From positions 248,001 through 312,000 of the forward strand of contig NZ_QNVY02000003.1 of assembly GCF_003314435.2 (NCBI RefSeq): DNA of 64,000 bases, written 5' to 3'. The position numbers and the translations under genes were made by a program. This document shows, piece by piece, positions 28,232 to 37,902 of the stretch (positions are counted from its first letter, which is position 1; each line of letters begins with the position of its first letter). Origin of the DNA: Flavobacterium petrolei (GTDB taxonomy: Bacteria > Bacteroidota > Bacteroidia > Flavobacteriales > Flavobacteriaceae). Below the pieces are notes generated by a model. The model was given only the letters and a program-made list of their open reading frames with translations. It ran no database searches and was not told the origin of the DNA.

Positions 28232-30064
28232 ATGAAGAAAATCTACTCTGCCTTATTATTGTTATTCGTCACAGTCGGTATCGCCCAAATCCCGAATACT
28301 TATTATACCACCGCCACAGGAACTGGCTACACATTAAAAACACAACTTTATAACATTATTAAAGGCCACACTGATAAAGGATATGCGGGATTGTACACAA
28401 CTTACCAAACATCTGACCGTGATTACTACTATGAAAATGATGCTACAATATTAGACATGTATTCCGAAAAACCCACAGGAACTGATCCTTACACCTATTC
28501 TGCAGGAACAACACAAAGATGCGGAACCTATAGCGTAGAAGGCGATTGCTACAACAGAGAACACATTATTCCACAATCAACTTTCAATTCTGCCGCACCA
28601 ATGGTTTCGGATGCGCATTTCATAACCCCAACTGATGGAAAAGTAAATGGTCAGCGTTCTAATTATCCACATGGACCTGTGACTACAGCAACTTGGACCT
28701 CCTTAAACGGAAGTAAACTTGGATCAAGTACAACTTCTGGTTATTCCGGTCCTATTTTCGAACCTATCAATGAATTCAAAGGTGATATTGCACGCATGTA
28801 CTTTTATTTTGCAACACGTTACGAGAATACTGTAGCTGGTTATTCCTATGCAATGTTTAATGGCACAAGTAATCAGGTTTTCACTACAGCTTTTTTAAAC
28901 TTATTGATCACATGGCACAATCAAGACCCTGTGAGTTCCAGAGAAATTGCTCGTAACAATGCCATTTACGCCATCCAAAACAATAGAAATCCTTATATTG
29001 ATCACCCTGAATACGTTCAGGCAATATGGAATCCAACTGCTGATGCACAAGCTCCTACAGCTCCCGCAAATTTAGTGTCATCCGCAAAAACAACTACTTC
29101 AATTTCGCTTAGTTGGACAGCTTCAACTGACAATACTGCCGTAACTGGCTATAATGTATACATGGATAATGTATTAAAAACAACAGTAACTGGACTTACC
29201 ACTACTATTACGGGATTAACAGCCGCAACAGCTTACTCTTTTAACGTGAAAGCTAAAGATGCCGCAGGGAATATTTCAGCATCTAGTAACATCCTAAGCG
29301 TAACTACTGCAGCAAATGGTGCAACTGCAACGGATTTATTATTTTCTGAATATATTGAAGGTTCTTCGAATAATAAAGCGTTAGAAATTTCAAATGCAAC
29401 TGGTGCAGCAATCAACTTATCGATTTATAGCATCAAAAAACAAACTAATGGAGCCGGTGCTTGGAGTACAGGATTACCGCTGACGGGAACTTTAAATAAT
29501 GGTAGTAAATTCACTATCGTAAATAGCCTAATGGCATCCAGTTGTTACCCAATAAGTTCTGCAAATATTTCTACATCAGCAACTGAGATGGCTTTTAACG
29601 GAAATGATGCTGTAGGGTTATTCAAAAATGGCGTTTTAATTGACATCATTGGAACTTTTAATGGCGGAACGGCAAACTTTGCAGCTGATGAAACAATCCG
29701 AAGAAAAGCTACTATTACTTCTCCAACGACCACTTTCAATAAAACGGCCCAGTGGGATTCATACACATCAGATACGTGTAACAATTTAGGAAGCCGTATG
29801 GTTGCAAAAGCGTCGAAAACAGAAACTGTTTTAGATATCAATGCAATTGTTATTTATCCAAATCCATCCCAGGGAACTTTCTCTGTCAATAATTCGAATA
29901 AAATGTATTCTATCGAAATTTATTCTATCATTGGTCAGAAAATTTACAGCGAAGAAAACAGCACCAAATCAGAAATTACGCTGCCAAACATTGCTAAAGG
30001 AACGTACTTGGTTCGCGTTAGCATCGATTCGGATTCGGTCATAAAGAAATTAATAATCAACTAA
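28232..30064 (+). CDS. Secreted endonuclease I family nuclease with FN3, lamin-tail domain and T9SS signal (paralog 2)
   Basis: A 610-residue paralog of the preceding gene with the same order of parts: signal peptide (ending GIAQ), endonuclease I domain with CYNREHIIPQS near residue 109, fibronectin type III domain near 270-355, lamin-tail domain near 365-520 (LFSEYIEGSSNNKALEIS), and a type IX secretion C-terminal domain from about 540 (IYPNPSQGTFSV to KKLIIN). The nuclease and lamin-tail parts are very similar between the two copies, while the linker and sorting domain have drifted. Function is extracellular nucleic-acid degradation, by family. Confidence 0.92.
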   Translation: MKKIYSALLLLFVTVGIAQIPNTYYTTATGTGYTLKTQLYNIIKGHTDKGYAGLYTTYQTSDRDYYYENDATILDMYSEKPTGTDPYTYSAGTTQRCGTYSVEGDCYNREHIIPQSTFNSAAPMVSDAHFITPTDGKVNGQRSNYPHGPVTTATWTSLNGSKLGSSTTSGYSGPIFEPINEFKGDIARMYFYFATRYENTVAGYSYAMFNGTSNQVFTTAFLNLLITWHNQDPVSSREIARNNAIYAIQNNRNPYIDHPEYVQAIWNPTADAQAPTAPANLVSSAKTTTSISLSWTASTDNTAVTGYNVYMDNVLKTTVTGLTTTITGLTAATAYSFNVKAKDAAGNISASSNILSVTTAANGATATDLLFSEYIEGSSNNKALEISNATGAAINLSIYSIKKQTNGAGAWSTGLPLTGTLNNGSKFTIVNSLMASSCYPISSANISTSATEMAFNGNDAVGLFKNGVLIDIIGTFNGGTANFAADETIRRKATITSPTTTFNKTAQWDSYTSDTCNNLGSRMVAKASKTETVLDINAIVIYPNPSQGTFSVNNSNKMYSIEIYSIIGQKIYSEENSTKSEITLPNIAKGTYLVRVSIDSDSVIKKLIIN

Positions 30065-30068
30065 TTCT

Positions 30069-30095
30069 AAAAGCGGCAAATTTGCCGCTTTTTTT
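30069..30095 (+). terminator. Terminator after endonuclease paralog 2
   Basis: A perfect palindrome AAAAGCGGCAAA / TTTGCCGCTTTT running into a T tract. The stem core GCGGCA is the same as after paralog 1. Confidence 0.9.
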
Positions 30096-30121
30096 ATAGC
30101 CAAAATTTAATCTTAATTGTC

Positions 30122-30129
30122 TAAATTTG
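30122..30129 (+). promoter_or_regulatory. Probable -7 box of purL (TAAATTTG)
   Basis: An exact TAnnTTTG match 27 bases before the ATG at 30157. It supports that start over an in-frame TTG at 30127, which would lie inside this box. Confidence 0.5.
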
Positions 30130-30156
30130 CACCGCAATACAACAAACTACATAACA

Positions 30157-33100
30157 ATGATCCATTTCTTTGAAAACCAAAGCAAAACTGTTTTTGCCGT
30201 ACACACGCAAAACGAAATTTCGGCTCAAGACATTTCAAAACTAAACTGGCTTTTTGCCGATTCAAATAAAATAGAAAAATCCGTACTGACGGATTTTTTT
30301 GTTGGTCCTCGCGCCACTATGATAACGCCTTGGAGCACTAATGCTGTGGAAATCACCCAAAACATGGGAATATCTGGCATCATTAGAATTGAAGAATTTC
30401 ATAAAGCTACTGCTGATTTTTCGGATTTTGATCCGATGCTTTCGCAAAAATACACCGAGCTAAACCAAGATATTTTTACTATCAACGTACTTCCCGAAGC
30501 TATTTTGGACATCGATGATATTGCTGCTTACAACAAACAAGAAGGATTGTCTTTAAGTCCTGATGAAGTGGAATATTTAGATAATCTAGCGATTAAATTA
30601 GGACGAAAACTAACTGATTCTGAGATTTTTGGTTTCTCACAAGCCAATTCAGAACACTGTCGTCACAAGATTTTCAACGGAAAATTCATCATTGACGGAG
30701 AAGAAAAAGAATCTTCTTTGTTCAAATTAATCAAAAAAACATCTCAAGAAAACCCGAACGATATCGTTTCTGCTTATAAAGACAACGTTGCTTTTGTAAA
30801 AGGACCACGGGTACAACAATTTGCGCCAAAAAGTGCGGACAAACCTGATTTTTATGAAGTAAAAGAATTTGATTCGGTTATTTCATTAAAAGCAGAAACA
30901 CATAATTTCCCAACAACAGTAGAGCCTTTCAATGGTGCTGCAACGGGTTCTGGTGGAGAAATTCGGGACCGTTTAGCAGGTGGACAAGGTTCTTTACCAA
31001 TGGCTGGAACGGCAGTTTACATGACTTCATATTCTCGTTTAGCCGAAAACAGACCTTGGGAAAACGGTATGACCGAAAGAAAATGGTTGTATCAAACCCC
31101 AATGGATATTTTGATTAAAGCATCAAACGGAGCTTCTGATTTTGGAAATAAATTTGGACAACCGTTGATTACAGGTTCTATCCTGACTTTCGAACACGAA
31201 GAAGACGCACGCAAACTAGGTTTCGACAAAGTGATTATGCAAGCGGGTGGAATTGGGTATGGAAAATTAGACCAAGCGATTAAGAAAAAACCACAAACAG
31301 GTGATAAAATTGTTATCCTTGGTGGTGAAAATTACAGAATTGGAATGGGTGGAGCTGCAGTTTCTTCAGCTGACACAGGCGCTTTTAGTTCAGGAATTGA
31401 ATTGAATGCGATTCAACGTTCGAACCCGGAAATGCAAAAACGTGCTGCCAATGCCATTCGTGGTTTGGTAGAAAGTGATATTAATCCAATTGTATCGATT
31501 CACGATCACGGAGCCGGAGGACATTTAAACTGTCTTTCGGAATTAGTGGAAGAAACAGGCGGATTAATTGATTTAGACAAATTGCCTGTGGGAGATCCTA
31601 CCCTTTCGGCAAAAGAAATAATTGGTAACGAATCTCAAGAAAGAATGGGATTGGTTATCGCCAAAGAAAACATCGATTTATTACAAAAAATCGCTGACCG
31701 TGAGCGTTCCCCAATGTATCAAGTAGGAGACGTAACCGGAGATCACCGTTTTACTTTCGAATCAAAATCAACTGGTGCTAAACCAATGGATTTTGCGTTG
31801 GAAGACTTTTTTGGAAGTTCTCCAAAAGTAGTGATGACGGACAAAACAATTGAGAGAAACTATACTGATGTAACATACGACGAGAAAAACATTTCAACCT
31901 ACTTAGAGCAAGTACTTCAACTGGAAGCGGTTGCTTGTAAAGACTGGTTGACCAATAAAGTAGACCGTTGTGTGGGTGGTAAAGTTGCCAAACAACAATG
32001 TGCTGGTCCGTTGCAATTACCATTGAATAATTGTGGCGTAATGGCGTTAGATTACCAGGGAATACAAGGAATTGCCACTGCGATTGGGCACTCACCTATA
32101 GCTTCATTAATTGATCCGGTGGCAGGAACAAGAACTGCTATTGCTGAATCTTTATCAAACATCGTTTGGGCACCAATAAAAGACGGATTAAAAGGAATTT
32201 CACTTTCGGCAAACTGGATGTGGGCGTGTAAAAACGAAGGCGAAGACGCTCGTTTATACGCTGCAGTTGAAGCGTGTTCCGATTTTGCAATCGAATTGGG
32301 AATCAACATTCCAACCGGAAAAGATTCACTTTCCATGAAACAAAAATATCCAAATGAAGAAGTAATTGCACCGGGAACGGTAATTATTTCAGCAGGTGGA
32401 AATTGTACCGATATTAGAAAAGTAGTAGAACCCGTTTTACAAAGAGACGGTGGTTCTATTTATTACATCAATTTATCCCAAGATGATTTCAAATTAGGCG
32501 GTTCTTCGTTTGCACAAACATTGAATACTATTGGAAAAGAAGTACCAACGATTAAAGACGCTGCATTTTTCAAAAGAGCCTTTAATACCATTCAAGAATT
32601 AATTTTAGATAACAATATCCTTGCAGGACACGATATAGGAAGTGGTGGTTTGATCACGACTTTATTAGAAATGTGTTTTGCAGATGTGAATTTGGGAGCA
32701 AAAATAGATTTCTCTCCCGAAGCTTCGGGATTTGAAGAAAAAGATTTGATAAAAATCCTCTTCTCTGAAAACATTGGAATTGTTATTCAAGCGAAATCAG
32801 ATACCGAAGTGGAATCTAAATTAAACGCAAATAATGTTTCTTTCTATAAAATAGGAACTGCTACGAATGAAGCAACTTTAGACCTTGGACTTTCGACTTT
32901 TGATATAAAAGAATACAGAGACATTTGGTTCAAGACTTCGTTTTTATTAGACCAAAAACAATCGAAGAACGGAACGGCTCAAGCGCGTTTTGAAAATTAT
33001 AAAAACCAAGCTTTAAATTATACTTTTCCTGCACATTTTACAGGAAAAAAACCAGTTATCGACGCTTCTCAAGCAAGACCTAAAGCAGCTATTATCCGTG

Positions 33101-33822
33101 AAAAAGGAAGTAACTCGGAGCGTGAAATGGCAAATGCAATGTACTTAGCCGGTTTTGATGTAAAAGACGTTCACATGACCGATTTGATTTCAGGACGTGA
33201 AACTTTAGAAGACATTCAGTTCATAGGCGCTGTTGGTGGATTCTCGAATTCAGATGTTTTAGGTTCTGCCAAAGGTTGGGCTGGAGCATTTTTATACAAT
33301 GAAAAAGCAAAAACAGCTTTAGATAATTTCTTCAAAAGAGAGGATACATTGTCTGTTGGAATTTGTAATGGTTGTCAGTTATTTATGGAATTAGAAGTGA
33401 TTAATCCGGAGCATGAAGTTCACGGAAAAATGCTGCACAACGAAAGTCATAAACACGAAAGTATTTTTACATCGGTTACGGTACAAGAAAACAATTCAGT
33501 GATGCTTTCTTCATTAGCAGGAAGTACACTTGGAGTTTGGGTTTCACACGGAGAGGGGAAATTCAACTTACCCATGGGTGAAGAAAATTATAATATTGTT
33601 GGAAAATATGGCTTCGATAGCTATCCTGCAAATCCAAACGGTTCAGATTACAATACAGCAATGCTATGTGATACAACAGGAAGACATTTAGTAATGATGC
33701 CGCACATTGAGCGTTCTACATTTCAATGGAACTGGGCACATTATCCAAAAGATAGAAACGATGAAGTTTCACCTTGGCATGAAGCTTTTGTCAATGCCAG
33801 AAAATGGATGGATAAAAAATAA
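30157..33822 (+). CDS. purL: Phosphoribosylformylglycinamidine synthase, large single-chain form
   Basis: Converts FGAR, glutamine and ATP to FGAM in purine synthesis. This is the long form of 1221 residues, with the synthetase and glutaminase on one chain. The start is set at the ATG 30157. The N-terminal domain and the linker (LTDSEIFGFSQANSEHCRHK) are followed by two ATP-grasp-like AIRS halves with FNGAATGSGGEIRD and HDHGAGGHLNCLSE. The C-terminal glutaminase from about residue 965 has the nucleophile Cys1070 in GICNGCQ, and its acid and histidine near the end (MMPHIERST). It is a single-gene unit closed by a hairpin terminator. Confidence 0.96.
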   Translation: MIHFFENQSKTVFAVHTQNEISAQDISKLNWLFADSNKIEKSVLTDFFVGPRATMITPWSTNAVEITQNMGISGIIRIEEFHKATADFSDFDPMLSQKYTELNQDIFTINVLPEAILDIDDIAAYNKQEGLSLSPDEVEYLDNLAIKLGRKLTDSEIFGFSQANSEHCRHKIFNGKFIIDGEEKESSLFKLIKKTSQENPNDIVSAYKDNVAFVKGPRVQQFAPKSADKPDFYEVKEFDSVISLKAETHNFPTTVEPFNGAATGSGGEIRDRLAGGQGSLPMAGTAVYMTSYSRLAENRPWENGMTERKWLYQTPMDILIKASNGASDFGNKFGQPLITGSILTFEHEEDARKLGFDKVIMQAGGIGYGKLDQAIKKKPQTGDKIVILGGENYRIGMGGAAVSSADTGAFSSGIELNAIQRSNPEMQKRAANAIRGLVESDINPIVSIHDHGAGGHLNCLSELVEETGGLIDLDKLPVGDPTLSAKEIIGNESQERMGLVIAKENIDLLQKIADRERSPMYQVGDVTGDHRFTFESKSTGAKPMDFALEDFFGSSPKVVMTDKTIERNYTDVTYDEKNISTYLEQVLQLEAVACKDWLTNKVDRCVGGKVAKQQCAGPLQLPLNNCGVMALDYQGIQGIATAIGHSPIASLIDPVAGTRTAIAESLSNIVWAPIKDGLKGISLSANWMWACKNEGEDARLYAAVEACSDFAIELGINIPTGKDSLSMKQKYPNEEVIAPGTVIISAGGNCTDIRKVVEPVLQRDGGSIYYINLSQDDFKLGGSSFAQTLNTIGKEVPTIKDAAFFKRAFNTIQELILDNNILAGHDIGSGGLITTLLEMCFADVNLGAKIDFSPEASGFEEKDLIKILFSENIGIVIQAKSDTEVESKLNANNVSFYKIGTATNEATLDLGLSTFDIKEYRDIWFKTSFLLDQKQSKNGTAQARFENYKNQALNYTFPAHFTGKKPVIDASQARPKAAIIREKGSNSEREMANAMYLAGFDVKDVHMTDLISGRETLEDIQFIGAVGGFSNSDVLGSAKGWAGAFLYNEKAKTALDNFFKREDTLSVGICNGCQLFMELEVINPEHEVHGKMLHNESHKHESIFTSVTVQENNSVMLSSLAGSTLGVWVSHGEGKFNLPMGEENYNIVGKYGFDSYPANPNGSDYNTAMLCDTTGRHLVMMPHIERSTFQWNWAHYPKDRNDEVSPWHEAFVNARKWMDKK

Positions 33823-33838
33823 TTTATTATATAAATTT

Positions 33839-33871
33839 AAAAAAGCGTTCTTGAAAAAGAGCGCTTTTTTT
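33839..33871 (+). terminator. Terminator of purL
   Basis: A 13-bp stem (AAAAAGCGTTCTT with AAGAGCGCTTTTT, one G-U pair), short loop and T run 17 bases after the stop. Confidence 0.88.
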
Positions 33872-34249
33872 ATGACAAAAAATTGAAAAATTTTAAAAAC
33901 AAAAGGGAAAAAATTAATAGACACAAAATCTATAATGCAACCTAACCTTTAGCCTCAACCAAATGGCGTTCAAAATAACTATCGGTTCTTGCAAAATATA
34001 TCGTACCGATAATAAATTTTTGTGTTTTATTTAAAATCTTCTATTTACTTTATTGCGAACAAATATTTTAAGGAATCCAACTCATTTTTGAACTTGTCTC
34101 AACAATCTAAAATATTTGTTAGCAATATAGTTTTCTCTAGTAAAATTATTTACTTCAATTGAAGCAATTACAATAATCCTAAATTTATTTTTTTAGAATA
34201 GAGCCTGTAAAACCCTGTTGATTAAACAGACCGTCTAATGATTAAATTT
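33872..34249. other. Intergenic region between purL and dnaB
   Basis: About 380 AT-rich bases between convergent genes. I see no ORF, RNA gene or clear hairpin here. Confidence 0.4.
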
Positions 34250-35794
34250 CTAAAAAGGAACGTCGCTGTCATCATCAGGATCATTCAAATTACTTCCAAA
34301 AGCATCATTAGCAGATGGTAAATTTTTAGTAATAAAAGGATTATCATCTTGATTCATGCTGGATGGCAAATCATCATAGCCACCGCTGTAATCTTCCAAA
34401 TTATCAAATTTTCCTAAATGTCCAATAAATTTCAAACGAACGTTTTCAATACTACCGTTACGGTGTTTTGCAATCATTATTTCTGCCTGACCCGCAGTAG
34501 GCGATGCTTCATCATCATCCCATTCGTCAATTTTGTAATATTCGGGACGGTATAAAAAAGATACAATATCGGCATCTTGCTCAATCGCTCCCGATTCACG
34601 TAAATCAGATAATAAAGGTCTTTTGCTGGATCCACGCGTTTCTACCGCACGCGACAATTGCGAAAGTGCAATTACAGGAACGTTCAATTCCTTGGCTAAA
34701 GCTTTTAAGTTTCGAGAAATCGTAGAAATCTCCTGCTCTCTATTTCCGCCTCCTTTTCCGTTTCCTCCGGCCGTCATCAATTGCAAATAATCGACAATTA
34801 TGATTCGGATTCCATGTTGCGAAACCAAACGTCTGGCTTTGGCCCGTAAATCAAAAATCGATAACGAAGGCGTATCATCAATAAATAATGGTGCTTTTTC
34901 TAAATTCTTCACTTTAGTACTCAACTGTTCCCATTCGTGTTTTTCTAATTTTCCAGTACGCAATTTCTCCGATGACAAACCTGTTTCCGAAGAAATCAAA
35001 CGGGTAATCAACTGAACGGATGCCATCTCCAGAGAAAATAAGGCAACTGGCATTCCGAAATCAATTGCCATATTTCGAGCCATCGATAATACGAATGCGG
35101 TCTTACCCATTGCAGGTCTTGCCGCTATAATAATTAAATCACTCGGCTGCCAACCAGAAGTAATCTTGTCTAACTTGTCAAAACCAGTGGCAACACCACT
35201 CAATCCTTCTTGACCGGCGATTTCCTCAATTCGTTTTTTGGCTTGCAATACTAAACTTTGTGCCGTTTCGGAACTTCGTTTGATATTTCCTTGTGTAACC
35301 TCGTATAATTTAGATTCGGCTCTGTCTAATAAATCAAAAACATCTGTTGTTTCGTCGTAAGAATCTTCGATAATTTCTGTCGAAATCCGAATCAAACTGC
35401 GTTGAATAAATTTTTGAAGAATAATTCTGGAGTGAAATTCAATGTGTGCCGAAGACGATATCTTTTGCGTAAGCTGAATTAAATAAAAATCACCCCCTGC
35501 CAACTCTAACTTTGCATTTTTTTTCAGTTGAGCAGAAACGGTTAATAAGTCAATCGGCTGCGTTTCTGTAAACAGTTGCACGATAGCCTCAAAAATATGT
35601 TTGTGTGCTTCTTTGTAAAAAGCATCGGGCTGTAAAATATCAATTACATCATCAACTCCTTTTTTATCAATCATCATGGCACCTAATACAGCTTCCTCTA
35701 AGTCGAGAACCTGCGGTTGCAATTTTCCTTTTTCAAGGCTTATAATAGTAGTTTTATCAACCTTCACAGGATTAATATTTCTGAAGTTTTCCAT
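34250..35794 (-). CDS. dnaB: Replicative DNA helicase DnaB
   Basis: The hexameric helicase that unwinds DNA at the replication fork. The start is the ATG at 35794 (protein beginning MENFRNINP), giving 514 residues; the frame stays open for 30 further residues upstream, but those are not DnaB-like. The N-terminal primase-interacting domain covers about 25-130 (DLEEAVLGAMMID), and the RecA-like motor follows with the Walker A motif ARPAMGKTAF near 228, the Walker B region IIIVDYLQLM near 335 and the arginine finger region ADIVSFLYRPEYY near 425. The tail of about 50 residues is acidic. A TACTTTCG sequence 5 bases before the ATG resembles a -7 box. Confidence 0.95.
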   Translation of the reverse strand: MENFRNINPVKVDKTTIISLEKGKLQPQVLDLEEAVLGAMMIDKKGVDDVIDILQPDAFYKEAHKHIFEAIVQLFTETQPIDLLTVSAQLKKNAKLELAGGDFYLIQLTQKISSSAHIEFHSRIILQKFIQRSLIRISTEIIEDSYDETTDVFDLLDRAESKLYEVTQGNIKRSSETAQSLVLQAKKRIEEIAGQEGLSGVATGFDKLDKITSGWQPSDLIIIAARPAMGKTAFVLSMARNMAIDFGMPVALFSLEMASVQLITRLISSETGLSSEKLRTGKLEKHEWEQLSTKVKNLEKAPLFIDDTPSLSIFDLRAKARRLVSQHGIRIIIVDYLQLMTAGGNGKGGGNREQEISTISRNLKALAKELNVPVIALSQLSRAVETRGSSKRPLLSDLRESGAIEQDADIVSFLYRPEYYKIDEWDDDEASPTAGQAEIMIAKHRNGSIENVRLKFIGHLGKFDNLEDYSGGYDDLPSSMNQDDNPFITKNLPSANDAFGSNLNDPDDDSDVPF

Positions 35795-35882
35795 AGAACG
35801 AAAGTAGCAAAAATTAAAAAAAAATCGACATTGAGTTGTTACAAATAAATGTTCATAACTAACTATTTTTTGTTTATAACCC

Positions 35883-35924
35883 AAAAAAAATCCGTCTCGT
35901 TCTAGGTTTTAGCACGAGACGGAT
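35883..35924 (-). terminator. Terminator of accA
   Basis: On the minus strand an 11-bp stem ATCCGTCTCGT / ACGAGACGGAT closes a loop of about 13 bases and is followed by eight T residues. Confidence 0.88.
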
Positions 35925-35945
35925 TAAATATCAAATTGTAAGATT

Positions 35946-36899
35946 TTACTCTTTATATTCGCCCATTTTGCTGTATTTCTCCATCCTCTGGGCAATTAAT
36001 TGTTCTGTTGATAAGTCTTTCAACTCATTAAAACCCTTCATAATATATTGCTCTACGGTTTTGAAAGCAGTTTCTCTGTCGTAGTGTGCTCCACCTAACG
36101 GTTCTGGAATAATATCATCTACTAATTTTTGCTTTTTCATGTCAGCCGATGTCAACTTCAAGGCTTCAGCAGCCTGTTCTTTATATTCCCAGCTTTTCCA
36201 TAAAATAGAAGAACATGATTCTGGCGAAATAACGGAATACCAAGTGTTTTCCATCATATATACTTTGTCCCCCACTCCTATTCCTAATGCGCCACCTGAA
36301 GCTCCTTCACCAACAATAACGGTGATAATAGGCACTTTTAAGCGAATCATTTCAAATATGTTTCTGGCAATAGCTTCTCCTTGTCCGCGTTCCTCTGCTT
36401 CTAATCCTGGATAAGCGCCCGGAGTATCAATCAAAGTCAAAACTGGAATACCAAATTTCTCTGCCATTTTCATCAATCGCAACGCTTTTCTATATCCTTC
36501 CGGATTGGCCATTCCAAAATTACGGAACTGACGCGTCTTAGTATTGAATCCTTTTTGTTGACCCACAATCATAAAGGATTGTCCATCAATTTTTCCTAAA
36601 CCACCAATCATGGCTTTGTCATCTTTAAAACCTCTGTCTCCAAAAAGTTCCAGAAAAGTATCACCGCACAAAGCGCGAACGTGATCCATTGTATACGGAC
36701 GACTTGGATGTCTGGAAAGCTGAACACGTTGCCAAGCAGTCAGATTCTTATAAATATTCCTTTTAGTCTCTTCTAGTTTCTTGTTGATTTGTTTGCAAGT
36801 ATTCGTTACATCAACATCTGATTCCTGACCAATAACGAGACATTTGTCTAACTGTTCTTCTAGTTCTTTTATTGGAAGCTCAAAATCTAAATATTCCAT
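35946..36899 (-). CDS. accA: Acetyl-CoA carboxylase carboxyltransferase subunit alpha
   Basis: The alpha half of the carboxyltransferase that moves the carboxyl group from biotin to acetyl-CoA, giving malonyl-CoA for fatty-acid synthesis. The 317-residue protein matches the usual AccA length. Visible signatures are the N-terminal coiled segment, [23 protein letters not shown] near residue 62, the oxyanion-hole segments [15 protein letters not shown] near 200 and the end region [10 protein letters not shown] near 258. The beta subunit is not nearby. It has its own -7 box and terminator. Confidence 0.96.
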   Translation of the reverse strand: MEYLDFELPIKELEEQLDKCLVIGQESDVDVTNTCKQINKKLEETKRNIYKNLTAWQRVQLSRHPSRPYTMDHVRALCGDTFLELFGDRGFKDDKAMIGGLGKIDGQSFMIVGQQKGFNTKTRQFRNFGMANPEGYRKALRLMKMAEKFGIPVLTLIDTPGAYPGLEAEERGQGEAIARNIFEMIRLKVPIITVIVGEGASGGALGIGVGDKVYMMENTWYSVISPESCSSILWKSWEYKEQAAEALKLTSADMKKQKLVDDIIPEPLGGAHYDRETAFKTVEQYIMKGFNELKDLSTEQLIAQRMEKYSKMGEYKE

Positions 36900-36933
36900 A
36901 GGATTTTTGCGTTTTTGTTTTTATTTCGAACCG

Positions 36934-36941
36934 CAAATATA
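36934..36941 (-). promoter_or_regulatory. Probable -7 box of accA (TATATTTG)
   Basis: An exact TAnnTTTG match on the minus strand, 34 bases upstream of the accA start. No convincing -33 element. Confidence 0.5.
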
Positions 36942-37014
36942 AAATTTTAAATCGTTCGAAAAGGTAAATATTCTATTTATATGTAAAAGTTTGCTTCAAT
37001 AAAGCAGGAAGTTC

Positions 37015-37902
37015 TTATTCTGTATTACCCTTTTGATAGTGTTTAATTGCACCATTTAGGATTACTGTGATTACTATTATCAGTGCACCAATGTAAAATT
37101 CAAAACTCATTTTCTCTTTTCCGCCAAGGATGAAATACGCCAAAATAATTCCGTAAACTGGTTCTAAGTTAGTAGTCAGCATTACCGTATACGGCGTTAG
37201 TTTTTGCATTACTTTCACCGATGCCGTAAAAGCATACGCAGTACAAACCGTGGCTAAAATCAGGATCAAAATCCAATTATTAGCGGTCAATACGAAAAAG
37301 TCCAATGTAAATTTTCCTTGAAATAAAAAGTAAATGGTGATAAATATAACACCTGCCAAGAATTCATAAAACGAGATAACTGAAGGATCGTGATCCGCAA
37401 TCAGCTTTCCGTTCATCAGCGTAAACAAAACACCTAATATAATGGATGCTAAAGCGTACAACATTCCGTCAAGGTAATTGATTTCGACTTTCATAATCAG
37501 TGCCAATCCAGCGATTATGATGAGTCCAAAAAAGACTTCGTACCACAAAACCTTTCGACCATAAAAAAGCGGCTCTAAAATAGATGCGAAAAAAGCACCC
37601 AATGAAAAAACCGACAGTGTTATCGACACATTAGAAACATGAATCGCTTTGAAAAAAAAGATCCAATGTAATGCAATCAATAACCCGACGAAAATCAATT
37701 TAAGGAACGATTTTAAGGGAATTCGAAACGATTTTTTCTTAAAAACCAAAAACAGCGCTATAAAGACAGCTGCAAAAAACATGCGATACCAAACCAAAGC
37801 ATCTGCTGTTATGGTGATTAAAGCGCCCAAAATGGCGGTAAAACCCCAAATAAAAACAATCAAATGGAGGTTTAAATAACTTTTTAAATTATCGTTTTGC
37901 AT
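37015..37902 (-). CDS. EamA/DMT-family transporter
   Basis: A 295-residue inner-membrane protein with ten hydrophobic segments in two repeats, the pattern of drug/metabolite transporters with two EamA domains. The first half carries IWGFTAILGALI near residue 18 and the second the LEPVYGIILAYFILGG segment near 247, which is typical of the family. Substrates range from amino acids and nucleotides to toxic metabolites and cannot be assigned here. The gene overlaps the upstream permease gene by 14 bases, so the two are co-transcribed, though no functional link is known. Confidence 0.85.
   Translation of the reverse strand: MQNDNLKSYLNLHLIVFIWGFTAILGALITITADALVWYRMFFAAVFIALFLVFKKKSFRIPLKSFLKLIFVGLLIALHWIFFFKAIHVSNVSITLSVFSLGAFFASILEPLFYGRKVLWYEVFFGLIIIAGLALIMKVEINYLDGMLYALASIILGVLFTLMNGKLIADHDPSVISFYEFLAGVIFITIYFLFQGKFTLDFFVLTANNWILILILATVCTAYAFTASVKVMQKLTPYTVMLTTNLEPVYGIILAYFILGGKEKMSFEFYIGALIIVITVILNGAIKHYQKGNTE

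Noticed and set aside
30127..30156. Longer start for purL
   Set aside because: It begins at TTG inside a TAnnTTTG promoter box; the ATG at 30157 starts the family sequence.
35795..35884. Longer start for dnaB
   Set aside because: The added residues are not DnaB-like and end just before a normal MENFRNI start.
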